Positions 63,814 through 64,000 of a stretch of 64,000 nucleotides of DNA are shown here, piece by piece. Below the pieces are notes generated by a model. The model made no database searches and had not been told where the DNA came from. It saw nothing but the letters and a program-made list of their open reading frames with translations. Each line of letters begins with the position of its first letter. The first letter of the stretch is position 1. The DNA comes from a bacterium OM1 bin76. GTDB taxonomy: Bacteria; Actinomycetota; Acidimicrobiia; Spongiisociales; ZC4RG35. A program made the position numbers and the translations under genes. The stretch lies in the NCBI GenBank assembly GCA_002238785.1, contig MPNA01000001.1, positions 1-64,000 on the forward strand. Reading direction: 5' to 3'.

Positions 63814-64000
63814 TCACCCGGCGCCGGACCTTCTCTCCCTCCAAGTGTCCAGATTGGACCGATGCCGGTACAGGATCACAACCACTATCACCAGCAACCA
63901 GATCAGCGCCGGAAACTCCATGCCTTGCCAGTAGCTGAGAGGCAGGTAGACCACCGCGGCCAGCGTGGAACCCGCCGCCGGGAATTTGGCCACCCGGGCC
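63814..64000 (-). CDS. Membrane protein C-terminus, possibly glycerol-3-phosphate acyltransferase PlsY
   Basis: The last 61 residues of a gene that enters from the right edge: VAKFPAAGSTLAAVVYLPLS, then a hydrophobic helix (ALIWLLVIVVVILYRHRSNL) and a short basic tail. The R-x-x-S-x-x-S/helix/HRxNL order resembles the C-terminus of PlsY, but the visible part is too short to be sure. Confidence 0.45.
   Translation of the reverse strand, partial: ARVAKFPAAGSTLAAVVYLPLSYWQGMEFPALIWLLVIVVVILYRHRSNLDTWRERRSGAG

Overview
The window is GC-rich DNA from a free-living-type heterotrophic bacterium, most likely an actinomycete of the Acidimicrobiia or a close relative. The evidence is two F420-type luciferase-like oxidoreductases, frequent GTG starts, probable leaderless genes, and secreted proteins with Thr-rich TTTTVPP spacers. 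This assignment is inference; no 16S gene is present. Most genes serve uptake and breakdown of small nitrogen compounds.

Layout. 1-2.8 kb: the start of a TnpB gene at the edge, a secreted Pro/Thr-rich protein, and a broken FAD-oxidoreductase. 2.8-12.6 kb: a class V aminotransferase on the minus strand, then a plus-strand run of a His-rich zinc-type CDF exporter, a dipeptide-type ABC transporter (with a circularly permuted binding protein and a fused permease-ATPase) and a threonine-synthase-like PLP enzyme. 12.8-14.2 kb: a two-subunit CoA transferase. 14.3-18.1 kb: a DUF885 protein, a nitroreductase and an MttB-family methyltransferase. 18.3-26.8 kb: bifunctional PutA facing a complete heterotetrameric sarcosine oxidase operon (soxBDAG); with the MttB homolog this suggests catabolism of N-methylated amino acids. 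27-30.3 kb: nitroreductase with a DUF6092-like partner, an acyl-CoA-dehydrogenase-like flavoprotein, and a YihY-type membrane protein.

30.6-44.9 kb: a catabolic block of an acetoacetate-decarboxylase-like enzyme, a second complete dipeptide-type ABC transporter split over two transcription units, a dihydropyrimidinase-like hydrolase, an N-acyl-D-amino-acid deacylase-like hydrolase, an MFS carrier, a TIM-barrel amidohydrolase and two F420-type oxidoreductases. A roughly 30-bp element occurs twice upstream of its binding-protein gene and once upstream of the deacylase gene, which hints at co-regulation. 45.1-50.4 kb: a repeat-containing surface lipoprotein, a decayed secreted protein, and one polypeptide that joins sensor, histidine kinase, receiver and DNA-binding domain.

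50.6-61.3 kb is the most unusual part: an accessory island ending beside a tRNA-Ala gene. It holds a tandem array of nucleotidyltransferases (two mosaic MNT-HEPN paralogs and two others, one broken) in three cassettes delimited by four copies of a short direct repeat. It also has a decayed tyrosine recombinase, tiny membrane proteins and a further nucleotidyltransferase with its partner. Four of the five nucleotidyltransferases, from different subfamilies, end in the same short tail (GPxLSFDL-like). The island then has a wrecked ISL3 element and an IS3 element split by a group II intron whose reverse transcriptase is intact. 61.4-64 kb returns to core genes: tRNA-Ala(CGC), a small membrane protein, moaC, moeA and the end of a membrane protein resembling PlsY.
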